From contig DATJUX010000022.1 in NCBI GenBank assembly GCA_035502095.1, positions 1 through 64,000 of the forward strand: 64,000 nucleotides of DNA, written 5' to 3'. Shown one piece after another: positions 1-8,777 of the stretch. The stretch comes from JAKANT01 sp035502095 (GTDB taxonomy: Bacteria > Pseudomonadota > Gammaproteobacteria > Burkholderiales > Burkholderiaceae_F). The position numbers and the translations under genes are program-made. The notes under the pieces were generated by a model, which worked only from the letters and a program-made list of their open reading frames with translations, did not search any database and was not told where the DNA came from. The number at the start of each line of letters is the position of its first letter. Within the stretch, counting starts at the first letter, position 1.

Positions 1-410
<410 letters not shown>

Positions 411-564
411 CTATAACCGTGCTGCCTCGTTCTCAGAGGCTGAGAGCTCTGCAAACACAGACCCGGCGGCGCACGCATCTTGTGCGCGCCGTGCGCTTGC
501 TTCATCCAAACAAGATCTTTCGTGAGTTCGCCGGGCGCGAGCGAACGGAAGGTCGATCGTCTTA

Positions 565-680
565 GCCTGACGACCATAGCGAGGTGGAACCACCCCTTCC
601 CATCCCGAACAGGACCGTGAAACGCCTCTGCGCCGATGATAGTGGGATGTATTTCCCGTGAAAGTAGGACATTGTCAGGC
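565..680 (+). rRNA. rrf: 5S ribosomal RNA
   Basis: A complete 5S rRNA of about 116 nt. The terminal helix is formed by GCCTGACGACC at the start and the complementary GTCAGGC at 674-680. Between them are the conserved CCACCCCTTCCCATCCCGAA loop B/C region and the GATGATAGTG segment. It follows 23S in the usual order of a bacterial rRNA operon, so the two are presumably cotranscribed. Confidence 0.95.
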
Positions 681-692
681 TTGCTCTTCCGA

Positions 693-725
693 CGCCCCGC
701 GATCTCCGAGGTCGCGGGGCGTTTT
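693..725 (+). terminator. Intrinsic terminator of the rRNA operon
   Basis: A perfect 10-bp G/C-rich stem (CGCCCCGCGA at 693-702 pairing with TCGCGGGGCG at 712-721) with a 9-nt loop is followed at once by TTTT. It lies just after the 5S gene, where rRNA operon transcription should stop. Confidence 0.9.
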
Positions 726-828
726 CATTTGTGCACTCACTATCGGCCCCTGGATCCTCGCCTCGCACGGCAGCCGAGAGGCCCGATAGCTCGATAATCC
801 CGGCTTTCGTCCTGCCGTCGGACAAACG

Positions 829-3306
829 ATGCGCGTGATGCGCCTCATCGGAGTAGTGGCGCTGCTGATCGCGGTCGCGATGCTCGGCGCGTTTCTCTGG
901 TATCGAAAGGCAAGCCAGCCGACGCACGAAGGTTCGCTGGTCGTAGGCGGCATCTCCAAGCAGGTGGTGATCTCGCGCGACGCGCGCGCGCTGCCGTACA
1001 TCGACGCCGGCGACGAAGCCGATGCGATCTTCGCGCTCGGCTACGTCCACGCGCAGGATCGCCTCTGGCAGATGACGTTCAACCGGCGCATCGCGCAGGG
1101 CCGCGTTGCCGAGATCGCCGGTCCCGGCGCACTGGACACCGATCGTTTCCTGCGCACGCTCGGCATCTATCGTGTCGCGCAGTACGCGGCCGGGCGCCTC
1201 GATCCCGAGACGCGCCGCCTGCTCGAGGCGTACGCGGCCGGAGTGAACGCGAGCCTGGCACAACGCAGCGGACCTCAGCCGCTCGAATTCGTTCTCACGC
1301 GCTCGCCGCCGCCCGAGCCATGGCAGGTCGCCGACACGCTCGCCTGGACGTTGATAATGGCGCTCGACCTGTCGCGCACCTACCGCGACGAACTCACGCG
1401 CCTACGGCTCGCCTCGCGCCTGCCGCGCGCCGAGATCGACGAATTCAAGCCGCCATATCCAGGAGACGTGCCGGCTGCGATCGCCGACTATCCGCGGATC
1501 TATCGCGCGCTCGGCCTGTTCAACTCCGCGCAGTCGCAGACCAGCGGTCCGCCGCGCGTGGCGGCGGACAACTCTCTCGAATCGTTCGCCGCGCTCGACG
1601 AGACGCCGGGTATCGGTTCGAACAACTGGGTCGTCAGCGGAGCGCACACCCGGAGCGGCAAACCCCTGCTCGCGAATGACCCGCACCTCGGCCTGACGAC
1701 TCCTTCGGTGTGGTACTTCGCGCGCTTGCGCGCGCCCGAGTTCGAGGTCTTCGGTGCCACGCTGCCCGGGGTGCCGTATGTCCTTCTCGGCCGCAATCGG
1801 GACGTCGCCTGGGGCTTCACAAACACCGGGCCCGACGTGCAGGACCTCTACATCGAGCGCATCAACCCCGACCACCCCGACCAATACCAGACGCCGGAAG
1901 GATTCGCGCGTTTCGAAAGCCGCACAGAACGGATCCTGGTGCGTGGCGCGGACCCGGTCGATCTTGTCGTACGGTCGACGCGACACGGCCCCGTGCTTTC
2001 CGGCGTTCTCGGAAAAGTCGACAAGTTGATCGACGGATCGCGTTACGTGCTTGCGCTGCGCTGGACCGCTCTCGAGGGCGACGACATGACGCTCGCTTCG
2101 GTGCGTGCGATGAACCGTGCGCACAATGCGAAGGAGTTCGAAGGCGCGCTGGCGAACTTCGGGCTGGCGATGCAAAACATCGTGTATGCCGACGTCGAAG
2201 GCAACATCGGCTTTGTCGCGGCCGGCCGGGTCCCGATCCGCCGCCCCGACAACGATCTGCAGGGCCTGGCGCCGGCTCCCGGCTGGGACGCCAAGTACGA
2301 CTGGGCGGGATGGCTCCCCTACTCAGAACTTCCCAGGGTGTTCAATCCGAAGAGCGGAATGATCGTGACGGCCAACCAGAAGACCATTCCCCCCGGCTAC
2401 GGCCACTACATCACGTCGGACTGGTTCCTGCCCTACCGCGCCGATCGCATCACGCAATTGCTCGAAGCCACGCCGAAGCACGACATGGCGTCCTTTCGCC
2501 GCATCCAGGGCGACGTGGTCTCGCTCGCCGCGCGTGACCTGCTCGAGGCATTGCGTGCGCTCGCGCCGGAGCCCGCCACCAACGCCGGGAAGGTCGCGCT
2601 CGCGCGCTTGATGGCGTGGGACGGCACCATGAACGTGAATGCGCCGGAGCCGCTCTTGTTCCACGCCTGGCTCAGGCACTTGCGCGCGCGCATCTTCGAT
2701 GACGATCTGGGCCCGCTCGCGGCCGACCTCGTGGGCCAGGCCGAGTTGACTCGCGCCACCCTCCAGGTCCTGCGCGGGGCGACGCACGCGCGCGACTGGT
2801 GCGACGACCGCAACACGCCGCAAAGACACACAACGTGCACCGAACTTGCGAGCGAGGCGCTCGACGCGGCGGTGATCGAACTCGCGAAGGAGACGGGTCG
2901 CGATCCGCTCGGGCTGAAATGGGGCGAGGCGCATCGTGCCGTGCACGAGCATCGCCCGTTCTCCAACGTGCCGCTGCTGCGCGACTGGTTCGAACTCGTC
3001 GTGCCTGCGCCCGGCGACAGCTTTACGGTGAACGTCGGCCAGCTTGGCTTGCGAGCAGGCTCGGACTGGCGTGCGCCGTACGTGACGAGGCACGGCCCGA
3101 GCCTGCGTGCGATCTATGACCTTTCTCCCGGCGCAACCGGCGAATGGATCTACACCACGGGGCAGGTCGGCAACCCGTTCGCCGACAACTACGGCGACCT
3201 GCTGCAATCCTGGCTCAAGGTGGAGTACTGGCCGATCTCCTGGGATCGCCCGAAGTCCGACCCGCTGCCGCACAAGACGCTGTCGCTCAGGCCTGCGCCG
3301 CGTTAG
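829..3306 (+). CDS. Penicillin acylase family (Ntn-hydrolase) amidase
   Basis: An 825-residue protein of the penicillin G acylase / acyl-homoserine-lactone acylase family. These periplasmic amidases are made as a precursor and self-cleave into alpha and beta chains; the new N-terminal Ser of the beta chain is the nucleophile. Here a membrane or signal segment occupies residues 5-22, an alpha-chain-like region follows, and the GSNNWV motif puts the nucleophile at Ser264, followed by the typical NDPHLGL stretch. The natural substrate (a beta-lactam-like amide, an N-acyl-amino acid or an N-acyl-homoserine lactone) cannot be told from sequence. The gene stands alone after the rRNA operon and its 3' end overlaps the convergent neighbour by 4 nt. 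A second in-frame ATG lies four codons in, so the start is slightly uncertain. Confidence 0.9.
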   Translation: MRVMRLIGVVALLIAVAMLGAFLWYRKASQPTHEGSLVVGGISKQVVISRDARALPYIDAGDEADAIFALGYVHAQDRLWQMTFNRRIAQGRVAEIAGPGALDTDRFLRTLGIYRVAQYAAGRLDPETRRLLEAYAAGVNASLAQRSGPQPLEFVLTRSPPPEPWQVADTLAWTLIMALDLSRTYRDELTRLRLASRLPRAEIDEFKPPYPGDVPAAIADYPRIYRALGLFNSAQSQTSGPPRVAADNSLESFAALDETPGIGSNNWVVSGAHTRSGKPLLANDPHLGLTTPSVWYFARLRAPEFEVFGATLPGVPYVLLGRNRDVAWGFTNTGPDVQDLYIERINPDHPDQYQTPEGFARFESRTERILVRGADPVDLVVRSTRHGPVLSGVLGKVDKLIDGSRYVLALRWTALEGDDMTLASVRAMNRAHNAKEFEGALANFGLAMQNIVYADVEGNIGFVAAGRVPIRRPDNDLQGLAPAPGWDAKYDWAGWLPYSELPRVFNPKSGMIVTANQKTIPPGYGHYITSDWFLPYRADRITQLLEATPKHDMASFRRIQGDVVSLAARDLLEALRALAPEPATNAGKVALARLMAWDGTMNVNAPEPLLFHAWLRHLRARIFDDDLGPLAADLVGQAELTRATLQVLRGATHARDWCDDRNTPQRHTTCTELASEALDAAVIELAKETGRDPLGLKWGEAHRAVHEHRPFSNVPLLRDWFELVVPAPGDSFTVNVGQLGLRAGSDWRAPYVTRHGPSLRAIYDLSPGATGEWIYTTGQVGNPFADNYGDLLQSWLKVEYWPISWDRPKSDPLPHKTLSLRPAPR

Positions 3307-3977
3307 GCCAGGCGCGCGGCAGCACCGTGCATCTGGCCGGACTCGATCAGAAGAGGAGCACGGTCGGCGCGTGCTGCCGACAGCATGGTCGCGGCGACAT
3401 CCACGTCGCGCACCGGACGCAGTGACCGCGGCAGGAGCGCGCGGATCGGCCGCGTCAACCTCAATGCAAATTGTTCGCCGGGCCGGGGTTGCGCACGCTC
3501 GCCATCGAGCAGGCTCGGCCGCAGCACCACGAGCGACGGCAGTCCCAGCGCACCGAGAGCCTGCTCGGCCTCGCCCTTGACTCGGTTGTAGAAGACGCGG
3601 CTTGCGGGGTCGGCGCCGAGCGCGGTGACGACCACCAGGCGGCGCGCGTTGGCACTGCGTGCCCAGCGGGCGAAACGAACCACGCAATCGAAATCCACGC
3701 GGCGGAACGCCTCCTGCGAGCCGGCTGCCTTGATGGTCGTGCCAAGGCAGCAAAACGCGTCGAGCGGCACCGACTCCGAGCCGCGGATGTCGCCGAGCAC
3801 GTCCGCGAGTCGCTCGAAATCGGCCGGCCGCCACTGCAGCGCGCCGAGCGTCGGCGGCATCGCGCCGCGCGCGAGCGCGACGACCAGCGAATATTCCGGG
3901 GCAGCGGCAAGCAGTTCGACCAGACGCGAGCCGACAAGGCCCGTCGCTCCCGCGAGCACCGCGGCTTTGTGGATCAT
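3303..3977 (-). CDS. NAD(P)-binding Rossmann-fold oxidoreductase (HTATIP2/YbjT-like)
   Basis: A 224-residue atypical short-chain dehydrogenase. The dinucleotide-binding GATGLVGSR motif is at residues 10-18, and a YNRVK motif (YxxxK) lies in the middle of the protein, as in the extended SDR / HTATIP2-like group. Length fits this group of about 210-230 residues. No transmembrane segment or signal peptide is seen, so it is probably cytoplasmic. The substrate is unknown. It is convergent with the penicillin-acylase gene (4-nt overlap) and lies 24 nt after the ankyrin gene on the same strand, so the two may be cotranscribed. Confidence 0.85.
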   Translation of the reverse strand: MIHKAAVLAGATGLVGSRLVELLAAAPEYSLVVALARGAMPPTLGALQWRPADFERLADVLGDIRGSESVPLDAFCCLGTTIKAAGSQEAFRRVDFDCVVRFARWARSANARRLVVVTALGADPASRVFYNRVKGEAEQALGALGLPSLVVLRPSLLDGERAQPRPGEQFALRLTRPIRALLPRSLRPVRDVDVAATMLSAARADRAPLLIESGQMHGAAARLA

Positions 3978-4001
3978 GCGGACACCGGGCGCGGGACCGG
4001 G

Positions 4002-4664
4002 TTACTGGCTGCGCGCCGCTTCGAGGCGCGCGGCGAGCGTCGCGTAACCGTTGGCACGTGCCTGGTCGGCCGCGGTCCAGCCGCGGTCATCGCGCAGCGA
4101 GGCATCGGCGCCGCGGGCCAGCAGGAGTTCGGCGGTTTCGACGTGATTGAAGCCCGCGGCCCACATGAGTGCCGTCACTTCTCCCGCGTAGCGTTGATTC
4201 ACCGCAACGCCGTGGTCGAGCAGCATGGCGACGATCGTCGTGTGGCCGTTGCCCGCCGCATACACGATGGCCGGCTTGTGAACCCGGTCGACCGCGTGCG
4301 GATCGGCACCATGCTCGAGCAGCAGCCGCGCGATCTCGGTCCTGCCGTCGAACGAGGCCGTCATCAACGGCGTGACGCCGTTCACTCCGCCCTGCTTCAC
4401 GTCAGCGCCGTTGTCCACCAGCCACGTGACCATCGCCTCGTCACCGCGCTTGAGCGCGATCATCAGCGGCGTTTCGCCCAGGCGATTGCGCGCATCGATC
4501 GCAGCGCCTTCGGCTATCAGCTTGCGCAGGGCGGATAAATCGCCCGCGCGCGCAGCACTTAGTAACTGCAGGTTTATCGGCACGTAGTCCTGCGCGAGAG
4601 CCGGACCGAAGGCCATGCAGGCCGCAATGGCGAGCAACCTGACGAACCTGATTGGCGTCGTCAT
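4002..4664 (-). CDS. Exported ankyrin-repeat protein
   Basis: A 220-residue protein with an N-terminal signal peptide (residues about 1-25, ending in the cleavage-like sequence GPALAQ), followed by five or so ankyrin repeats with recurring G-TPLM and LLL-HGAD signatures. Ankyrin arrays mediate protein-protein contacts; periplasmic bacterial versions often have no known partner. An upstream in-frame ATG at 4715 would add 17 residues that spoil the signal peptide, so I take the ATG at 4664. It is divergent from the quinoprotein dehydrogenase gene, with the roughly 190-base intergenic stretch likely holding both promoters. Confidence 0.85.
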   Translation of the reverse strand: MTTPIRFVRLLAIAACMAFGPALAQDYVPINLQLLSAARAGDLSALRKLIAEGAAIDARNRLGETPLMIALKRGDEAMVTWLVDNGADVKQGGVNGVTPLMTASFDGRTEIARLLLEHGADPHAVDRVHKPAIVYAAGNGHTTIVAMLLDHGVAVNQRYAGEVTALMWAAGFNHVETAELLLARGADASLRDDRGWTAADQARANGYATLAARLEAARSQ

Positions 4665-4850
4665 CGCAGGCCGGCCGCGCGTCGCGCGCCATCGACACAT
4701 ACCGGGATCTTGCAATGCAAAGCGGGATCTCCTTTACTTCGACTAGCTTGCCTCGTATGGTAGTCCGGCTGGGCAACAAAGCCGAAAGCCGCGTCTCGGA
4801 GTAGCTCGAGCGCGCATTACAACAGCAGCCGAATACCTGGAGGTCCCAAA

Positions 4851-6581
4851 ATGTCGAGCAGTCGCTCGCGGGCCGCGACCGTGGCACGCAATCTGTCATT
4901 AGTTCTGGGCGCAATACCCGTGCTCGCGCTGGCTCAGGCGGAGAGCGGGGGAAGCGCGACCAAGATGTCGGCGCCCGTGTCGAAGAACATCAACGTGTCG
5001 CAGGCGATGCTGAACGCCGCCGACAAGGACGGCAAGAACTTCCTGCACTCGAACATGAGCTACGCCCAGACGCGCTTTTACCCGTCGGCGTCGATCAATG
5101 CCAGCAACGTCAGGAACCTCAAGCCGAAATTCGTGTTCCAGACCGAGGTGCTGGAATCGATGGAAACCGCGCCGATCGTCGTCGACGGCGTGATGTACCT
5201 CACCACGTCCTACAACCACGTGTACGCGATCGACGCGGTGACCGGCAAGGAGTTCTGGCACTACAAGCACAAGATGGGACCGGTCACCACCTACTGCTGC
5301 GGCCCGAACAACCGCGGCGTGGCGATTGCGGGCGACAAGGTGTTCATGGGCACGCTCGATTCGAAGCTGGTCGCGCTAGAGGCCAAGACGGGCAAGCTGG
5401 TCTGGGAGACTCAGATCGGCGACCCGGACAAGGGCTATTCGGAGACCATGGCCCCTGTCGCGGTCGACGGCAAGGTCCTGATCGGCACCAACGGCGGCGA
5501 ATACGGAATCCGCGGTTTCGTGAAGGCGTTCGACCAGAACGACGGCAAGCTGCTGTGGACCTTCTACACCATCCCGGACAAAGGCCAGGAAGGCGTGTGG
5601 GCGCCCAAGGACGCCACCGGGCGCAACATGCTGCGCGATATCGCGGCTGAAAAGGCGCAACTCGAGAAGCAGGGCGGCGACTTCTATCAGACCCTCGGCG
5701 GCGGCGTCTGGATGGCGCCCGCGGTCGACCTGCAGACGCGCACGGTGTTCTTCGTCGTCGGCAACCCGTCACCGGACCTCTACGGCGCGGTGCGCCCGGG
5801 GGACAACCTCTACACCGACTCGATGGTCGCGATCAATCTCGACACCGGCGCGTACAAGTGGCACTACCAGTACATCGCCCACGACGTGTGGGATCTCGAC
5901 GCGGTGAGCCCGGTGATCCTCACCGAAGCGAAGGACAAGAGCGGCAAGATGCGCAAGGTCGCAATCCACGGCGGCAAGAGCGGCCACATCTACGTGCACG
6001 ACCGCGCCACCGGCGAGCTGCTGCGCTTCTCCGAGGCGATGATCCCGCAGGAAAACATGTGGGTGCTGCCGACGCCCGAGGGCGCACGCATGCTGCCGGG
6101 CGCCAACGGCGGCGTCGAGTGGTCACCGATGGCGATCAATCCGAAGCTGCGGCTGGCCTACGCTGCCAACCTGCATCAGCCGATGACCTACCACGTCGAG
6201 GCCTCGCCATATCCGAACGGCAAGCTCTGGCTGGGCGGCGCCTTCAAGGTAATCCCGACCGAGCAGCAATGGGGCCGTCTGGTCGCGGTCAACATCGACA
6301 CCGGCAAGATCGCGTGGGGCGTGAAGACACCGCAGCCATTGATGGGCGGCGTGCTGGCCACCGCGGGCGACCTGGTCTTCAACGGCGAAGGCAACGGCAA
6401 GTTCGCCGCCTATGACGCGAAGACCGGCAAGGAGCTGTGGAGCTTCAACTGCGGTGCCGGGGCGAATTCACCGGCCGTGAGCTACACCGTCAACGGCAAG
6501 CAATACATCGCCGTTGCAGCGGGAGGCAACTCGCAGCTGGACTTCAAGCGCGGCAACAGCGTTTTTGTGTTCGGGCTGTAA
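4851..6581 (+). CDS. PQQ-dependent alcohol dehydrogenase with lanthanide-type active site
   Basis: A 576-residue periplasmic quinoprotein alcohol dehydrogenase with an eight-bladed beta-propeller. It has a signal peptide (about 1-29), the vicinal disulfide pair Cys149-Cys150 in TYCCGPN, and repeated tryptophan-docking-like blade motifs ending in GKxxW. Putative metal ligands are visible: Glu217 in GGEYG, Asn305 in GNPSP, and Asp348 and Asp350 in HDVWDLDA. Asp348 corresponds to the catalytic base. An Asp two residues after it is the feature that marks lanthanide-dependent XoxF/ExaF/PedH enzymes, whereas calcium enzymes have Ala, Ser or Thr there. No C-terminal haem domain is present, so electrons should go to a separate cytochrome, probably the gene just downstream. 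A GGAGG ribosome-binding site precedes the ATG. The alcohol oxidised is not predictable. Confidence 0.93.
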   Translation: MSSSRSRAATVARNLSLVLGAIPVLALAQAESGGSATKMSAPVSKNINVSQAMLNAADKDGKNFLHSNMSYAQTRFYPSASINASNVRNLKPKFVFQTEVLESMETAPIVVDGVMYLTTSYNHVYAIDAVTGKEFWHYKHKMGPVTTYCCGPNNRGVAIAGDKVFMGTLDSKLVALEAKTGKLVWETQIGDPDKGYSETMAPVAVDGKVLIGTNGGEYGIRGFVKAFDQNDGKLLWTFYTIPDKGQEGVWAPKDATGRNMLRDIAAEKAQLEKQGGDFYQTLGGGVWMAPAVDLQTRTVFFVVGNPSPDLYGAVRPGDNLYTDSMVAINLDTGAYKWHYQYIAHDVWDLDAVSPVILTEAKDKSGKMRKVAIHGGKSGHIYVHDRATGELLRFSEAMIPQENMWVLPTPEGARMLPGANGGVEWSPMAINPKLRLAYAANLHQPMTYHVEASPYPNGKLWLGGAFKVIPTEQQWGRLVAVNIDTGKIAWGVKTPQPLMGGVLATAGDLVFNGEGNGKFAAYDAKTGKELWSFNCGAGANSPAVSYTVNGKQYIAVAAGGNSQLDFKRGNSVFVFGL

Positions 6582-6603
6582 GCATCGGCGCCGAGGGCGG
6601 GAG

Positions 6604-6638
6604 GCGGCACCGCGCGCACGCGGTGCCGCTTTTTCTTT
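6604..6638 (+). terminator. Intrinsic terminator/attenuator between quinoprotein and cytochrome genes
   Basis: A perfect 10-bp stem (GCGGCACCGC at 6604-6613 with GCGGTGCCGC at 6620-6629), a 6-nt loop and a TTTTTCTTT tract. It sits 22 nt after the dehydrogenase stop and just before the cytochrome start at 6650. It would either end the message or let only part of the transcripts read into the cytochrome gene. Confidence 0.85.
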
Positions 6639-6649
6639 GTGGATCGACG

Positions 6650-7240
6650 ATGACGTTGCGGAAGTCGGAGTTCATTCTCCTCCTGGCGCTGGCGGCGACG
6701 GTGCCGGTCGCAGCGACCGCGCAGGATGCGGAGGCCGGCAAGGCGAAGGCGCAACGCTGTGCGCCGTGCCATGGCGCCGACGGCAACCCGGTGGCCGGAA
6801 CCGCCTTCCCGATCCTGGCTGGCCAGACGGCGCGCTACATCTACCTCGAGCTGCGCGACTTTCGCGAGGGTGCGCGCAAGGACCCCGTGATGAGCGCGCA
6901 GCTCGATGGACTGAGCAAGCAGGACTTCCTCGATCTCGCGGGGTACTTTGCCGCGCAGACGCCCAAGCCGATTCCCTTCCAGGTCGATCCCGCGCGCGTC
7001 GAGCGCGGCCGCAAGAAGTCCGAGGAGGTGTTGTGCACGATGTGCCATCTCGGCGGCTTCAAGGGCCAGAACGAGATACCGCGGGTCGCGGGACAGCAAC
7101 CCGAGTACGTGATCAAGCAGCTGCGCGATTTCAAGGCGCGCCGGCGCACCAACGACGCCGGCAACATGACCGCGGTCGCGCAGACCATCAGCGACGAAGA
7201 TATCGTCGATCTCGCGCACTACCTGGTGAGCCTGCAGTGA
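6650..7240 (+). CDS. Exported dihaem c-type cytochrome (cytochrome c4/c553 type)
   Basis: A 196-residue protein with a signal peptide (about 1-25, ending VAATAQ) and two cytochrome c domains. Haem-attachment motifs are CAPCH (Cys37, Cys40, His41) and CTMCH (Cys129, Cys132, His133). Two tandem class I domains in about 170 residues match the cytochrome c4 family of periplasmic electron carriers. Its place directly after the PQQ dehydrogenase suggests that it accepts electrons from that enzyme and passes them towards a terminal oxidase; this is inferred from context. The ATG at 6650 is chosen because it gives the signal peptide; upstream codons run back through the terminator. Confidence 0.9.
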   Translation: MTLRKSEFILLLALAATVPVAATAQDAEAGKAKAQRCAPCHGADGNPVAGTAFPILAGQTARYIYLELRDFREGARKDPVMSAQLDGLSKQDFLDLAGYFAAQTPKPIPFQVDPARVERGRKKSEEVLCTMCHLGGFKGQNEIPRVAGQQPEYVIKQLRDFKARRRTNDAGNMTAVAQTISDEDIVDLAHYLVSLQ

Positions 7241-7269
7241 CGCGCGTCGCACCTGCTGCGTAGAGGTCC

Positions 7270-7518
7270 ACCCAGCGCCAGAGTCGATCGTGCAGCGCAG
7301 GCAGCGCGGACTCGTGCGCTTTCGGACGAATGGCGCGGTGCCGGCATGCTGGGCGGCTGGAAGAGCTTCCAGCGCAACTACGTGGACGACCACCGGCTTG
7401 CGTTCGAGTACATGCCGGGCCGTCTGATCGGAAGGGCATACTCACGGATTCCGACAACACTGGCGCGGCGGTGGAAGCGTTCTACGGCGACATCCGTCTG
7501 CTGTCCCAGCTTCCCTAG
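7270..7518 (+). pseudogene. Degraded coding remnant, function unknown
   Basis: The 300 bases between the cytochrome and threonine synthase genes hold a stretch with strong G/C third-position bias in two frames in succession. One frame reads well up to about 7435 (including GMLGGWKSFQRNY and EYMPGRLIG); the frame that continues it reads KGILTDSDNTGAAVEAF and ends at the TAG at 7516-7518. This looks like one short reading frame broken by a single indel near 7435. I do not recognise the family, and no convincing start or ribosome-binding site is present. Confidence 0.35.
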
Positions 7519-7541
7519 CGAACCGCTGCGCCCCGCAGGCG

Positions 7542-8765
7542 ATGGGACGCAACAGCGCGAGCTACGTGACGCACCTCGAGTGCAGTGCGACCGGTGAATG
7601 CGTGCCCGCGCGCACGCTGCAGAACCTGTCGGCGGCCGGCAGACCGCTGCTCGTGCGCTACGACCTCGAGCGCGTGCGCAAGGAGTTTCCACGCAGCGCG
7701 CTGACCGATCGCGCGCCCGACCTGTGGCGCTATCGCGAGCTTCTTCCCTACGAAAGCACGGGCAGCGTCGTTTCGCTCGGCGAAGCGATGACGCCGGTGA
7801 TCGCGCTCGACAAGCTGGCGCGGCGCTGGGACCTCAGTGCCCTTTGGGTCAAGGACGAAGGCCGCCTGCCGACGGGATCGTTCAAGGCACGCGGACTCGC
7901 GCTCGCCGTGACGATGGCGCATGAACTCGGCGTGCGCGAGATGGCGATCCCGACCAATGGCAACGCGGGCGCGGCGATGGCCGCCTACGCGGCACGCGCG
8001 GGGATACGCAGCCTGTGCTTCTGTCCTTCGGACACGCCGGACGCGAACGTACGCGAGATGGCACTGCTCGGGGCGGCGACCTACCTGGTCGACGGCCTCA
8101 TCGACGACTGCGGCAAGCTGGTGACGCAGGGCGAACGCGAGCGTGGCTGGTTCAACTGCTCGACGCTGAAGGAGCCCTACCGGATCGAGGGCAAGAAGAC
8201 GATGGGGCTCGAGCTCGCCGAGCAACTCGACTGGCAATTGCCCGATGTCATTCTCTACCCCACGGGCGGCGGGACCGGTCTCATCGGGATGTGGAAGGCG
8301 TTCGGCGAGCTGGAGGCGCTCGGCTGGATCGGCCCCATGCGCCCGCGGATGATCGCGGTCCAGGCAGCGGGGTGCGCGCCCATCGTGCGCGCGTTCGAGA
8401 GCGGTGCGGTGGCCGCAGCGCGCTGGGAGAACGCCCGCACGATCGCGGCCGGCATTCGCGTGCCTGCCGCGATCGGCGATGCGCTGATCCTCGATGCCGT
8501 GCGCGCGAGCGGGGGCATCGCGCTCGCGGTCGACGACGACGCGATCGAGACGGCATGGCATGCGGTGGCCGCCGAGGAAGGTGTGTTGCTCTGCCCGGAA
8601 ACCGCGGCGACGGTCGCCGCGATCGAACGGGCGCGCGAGCGCGGCGCGATACGGCGCGGCGAGCGGGTCGTGTTGTTCAACTGTGCGGCGGCGCAGAAGT
8701 ACCCGCTGCCGGCGGCCGCGCAGGCATTGCCGCGCGGGGGCGCGGTCGATTTCAAGCGCCTGTGA
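7542..8765 (+). CDS. thrC: Threonine synthase (PLP-dependent, fold type II)
   Basis: A 407-residue PLP enzyme. The threonine synthase signature GSFKARG places the Schiff-base lysine at about residue 115. The phosphate-binding glycine-rich loop (PTGGGTGLIG) and the family's conserved serine/asparagine loop (PTNGNAGAAMAAYA) are also present. Length and the N-terminal Cys-containing segment (LECSATGECVP) match the class of threonine synthases that turn O-phosphohomoserine into threonine. The neighbouring dehydrogenase 12 nt downstream, and the absence of hom or thrB nearby, leave open that this is a threonine-synthase-like paralogue acting in another pathway. Confidence 0.85.
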   Translation: MGRNSASYVTHLECSATGECVPARTLQNLSAAGRPLLVRYDLERVRKEFPRSALTDRAPDLWRYRELLPYESTGSVVSLGEAMTPVIALDKLARRWDLSALWVKDEGRLPTGSFKARGLALAVTMAHELGVREMAIPTNGNAGAAMAAYAARAGIRSLCFCPSDTPDANVREMALLGAATYLVDGLIDDCGKLVTQGERERGWFNCSTLKEPYRIEGKKTMGLELAEQLDWQLPDVILYPTGGGTGLIGMWKAFGELEALGWIGPMRPRMIAVQAAGCAPIVRAFESGAVAAARWENARTIAAGIRVPAAIGDALILDAVRASGGIALAVDDDAIETAWHAVAAEEGVLLCPETAATVAAIERARERGAIRRGERVVLFNCAAAQKYPLPAAAQALPRGGAVDFKRL

Positions 8766-8777
8766 CGAGGGCCCAGC

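Noticed and set aside
411..564. A tRNA gene between 23S and 5S
   Set aside because: No cloverleaf or T-loop (GGTTCGAATC-type) sequence is present in the spacer.
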